Shown piece by piece: positions 51,201 to 54,200 of a stretch of 64,000 bases of DNA. Made by a program: the position numbers and the translations under genes. The notes beneath the pieces were generated by a model. The model was not told the origin of the DNA, did not search any database, and worked only from the letters and a program-made list of their open reading frames with translations. The stretch is taken from positions 14,817,181 through 14,881,180 of the forward strand of contig CAIIXF020000010.1 of assembly GCA_903813345.2 (NCBI GenBank), in the 5' to 3' direction. How positions within the stretch are numbered: position 1 is the first letter of the stretch; every line of letters starts with the position of its first letter. The DNA is from Owenia fusiformis. Its lineage: Eukaryota > Annelida > Polychaeta > Sabellida > Oweniidae.

Positions 51201-54200
51201 ACTACTTTAATAAACTGATAAATACAAAATATTGTCTGACTCCCGATCTTGAAGAGACGTTATGAAAACAACACCAAAGATTATTGTTTGATTTATGATG
51301 GTTTAATGACTTATTAATTAATGGAGGCATATTTCCACTTTGCACCCAATTCTTTATGTACTGTGTATGTCTCTTTACTGTTTTTTTTAGTATTTTAATG
51401 ATTTCTTACCATATAGGATGAATTTTGATGTAAACAGCAATATTTGATTTCAGATTTTAAAAGTAATCCCATCTCCAGTTCTGCTCAATAGACTAGATGC
51501 GAGTAGAAATGATCTTGATTTACGTAATTAAATATTAAAATTCAGTCAAAGTGATGTCATATTTGAAATCTACATGTAAAAATGCATCTAAAAATATGGT
51601 TTCGAAAATTGTTTATCAACTTTGAAAATTTAATATTTTTTGAAAATGTGACTAGTCTTCTAGTTCGGGTTGATTCCCATAGACCCCATATTACAAAATC
51701 ACAAAAAGTGAAATATCTTTTCTTGTATTGGACATATAACATTTTCTTTTACTGGACATATTTTAATTTGCATAACTATTTGATGCATAAGGGCTATATG
51801 AAAATTGAACCACTAAAAACCTATGTAATTTAAGTTAAAGTGAACTTTCTACTATACCCGCCATGCTATCTGACCCGAGCGAGCCACCTGGTGGTTAAAC
51901 TGGTAACTACCTAATCACATTTACGTTATTACATTGGCAGCTTCTGGCCTATGTTTTCATCAATTTTTCAATTAGTTCTTATTTTCCTAAGTTGAACTGA
52001 GAAGTATTACCTGTTAAATTAATACACTGAAGTGTATGATGACAGATGGCAATATGGTGACTTAAGTTCTTCGCCAGCTAAAATGTCACTCGACTTTTTT
52101 GTGATTATGAGTCAAAGAAAGCATTTTTGAGTTTCAAATTGACTTCTGTGGTAACTTGAAACCATCTTCTAATTTATTCCACTTACCTTTTATTGTTTCT
52201 CCAAATATATTCTTTGAAAATCGGATTTTAAGGGTGTTAATCAGGGTAATTCTGTGCCATTTTATCAAAAATCTTGTTGCTATCTAGAAACGAGCAATTG
52301 TGATCTTGTTGTTACCTAGGAAAGAGCAACTGTGATGTCACGTCACACTCATGTTAATTCTGGAATCACATGGCAGCCATTTTGGAAATTTCAAAAAAGT
52401 TCCCAATTAAAAAGGCTAAATGCTGTTTACAAATTGGAAACTATGGCAGAATCAACAAAGGGTTTGTGAAATAATTAGGATATGGTTTCAAAATTATGCT
52501 CATGACAATATATGACTACTAAATGCAGGCAGGGACTTTTAATTGCCAAAAAGTCGAGTGACATTTTAGCTGGCGAAGAACTTACATAATTCTGAGCCAG
52601 AGTGGAAGTCTCCAAATTGAAATGAATTTGTTTGTTTATGCATCTAGTGAGGACATATGTAACCCAACCAATCTTTAATATTTTAATGAATTATACTTAT
52701 TTTGTGAGCTCATTACCCCTTTAAATGCCAATGCATAAAGTTCAAGTGTTAAGGTTATATTAATGAAATTGTTCCTTGAGCTTGTGCTAGGTTTTAGTGT
52801 TATAGGAGGCATTTGCTGGGGGGGGGGGGTGTTCAGATTTTCTCATCACTATTTCTGTAGTTTAAAGAAAATATCCATTGTATGTTGTATATGTGAAGCA
52901 TATGTGTTTGAAATTAAAATTTGAATAAATGAGGCGGTAAAACATTGTTAATCACAAATAAAGTAATATTCATTGGCTTAGGTCGATAGAAATAATTTGA
53001 CATTTAAAAAAAAGATGGCATGGTAATTGATCTGTGTTTATTTGTAAAATATGATACTGGATTCTGATGGTGCTACCCTCTATATTGGCCCAGACCCTAT
53101 TATATGGTAATAATGTCAGTTGAACAAAGGAAAGCTTCAAAATAGCATTATGCTTTTGACAACCATTTTCTCTTCAATGTGTTTCTATTGAATTTGATTT
53201 ACTGTTTTTGTACTTCATGTAGATTTGGGTATATTCAAGAGGATCTACCTGTTTATCAAGACTGACTGCCTTGTATGTGCTCGGCCTATGTACAAAGACA
53301 GACTGGTGCTACTCATCATTGGCAATCTAGTTAACATAGGATAGTAAGTAGACTTTCTCATACTGTGTCATGTTAGAACTGTTCTAGAGAAAATGAGATT
53401 TGTTCTTGGAATGTGTTTTTCATCATTTCATCTCCTGTTTCATATTGATTTCTTAAAACTGCTGCTGAATGTGATATACATGTATGTTAATTAATGAAAG
53501 TTTGATATTGGATAAAAATTTGTACTTTCTAAGTAATTGGTACTCAGTGTTCTCCACAGGATTATTTCTCAAGTGGGTGCAAAATTCTCATTTTCACAAT
53601 TCAGACCAAAATTGGACAAAATATGCTCATTTTCATGATTTTCTCATTTTCATGTGGGTGCAAATGGATTTTCAGGTGGGTGCAAGCCTTTTTTTAAATC
53701 TCAGTTGGGTGCTGCGCCCACTTGCTTTAATGCTGGGGAGATCACTGGTACTACTGTCAATTATTTATAGATATTGTTAAAATGCTATAGCAATGAACAG
53801 TACAACGTAACATTAACTTTAATTTGAATGAGGGATCAGGTTTTAAATTGCATGTAGCAGAGAACCAAACTGTTCCTTTGATAATTTCAGTTGCATCATA
53901 CATTGTTTATTAAAACAAATTATCATACTGTTGTTATATTTTCAGTGCCATATATGGATTGGTGACGCAGCCTAAGGACTTTGCGTCATATTTACTTGCC
54001 ATATTTATTATCAATTTCTTGATGTACTCTATGTTCTACATTACAATGAAGGTAAGTTGGTTGGAAATAAAGAACACAAACATCGAATGTGATTTCTTTT
54101 GAATATGGATAATATGAAAAAAACAGATACTTCCTAGACTGCCATCTTTTTTATTGTACAGAAATGATTGGAATTCAATGAAGGCTTTATATAAAAAACC

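Noticed and set aside
53484-53780. 98-codon open frame as a gene
   Set aside because: It consists mostly of the CAGTGTTCTCC MITE with 5-bp duplications.
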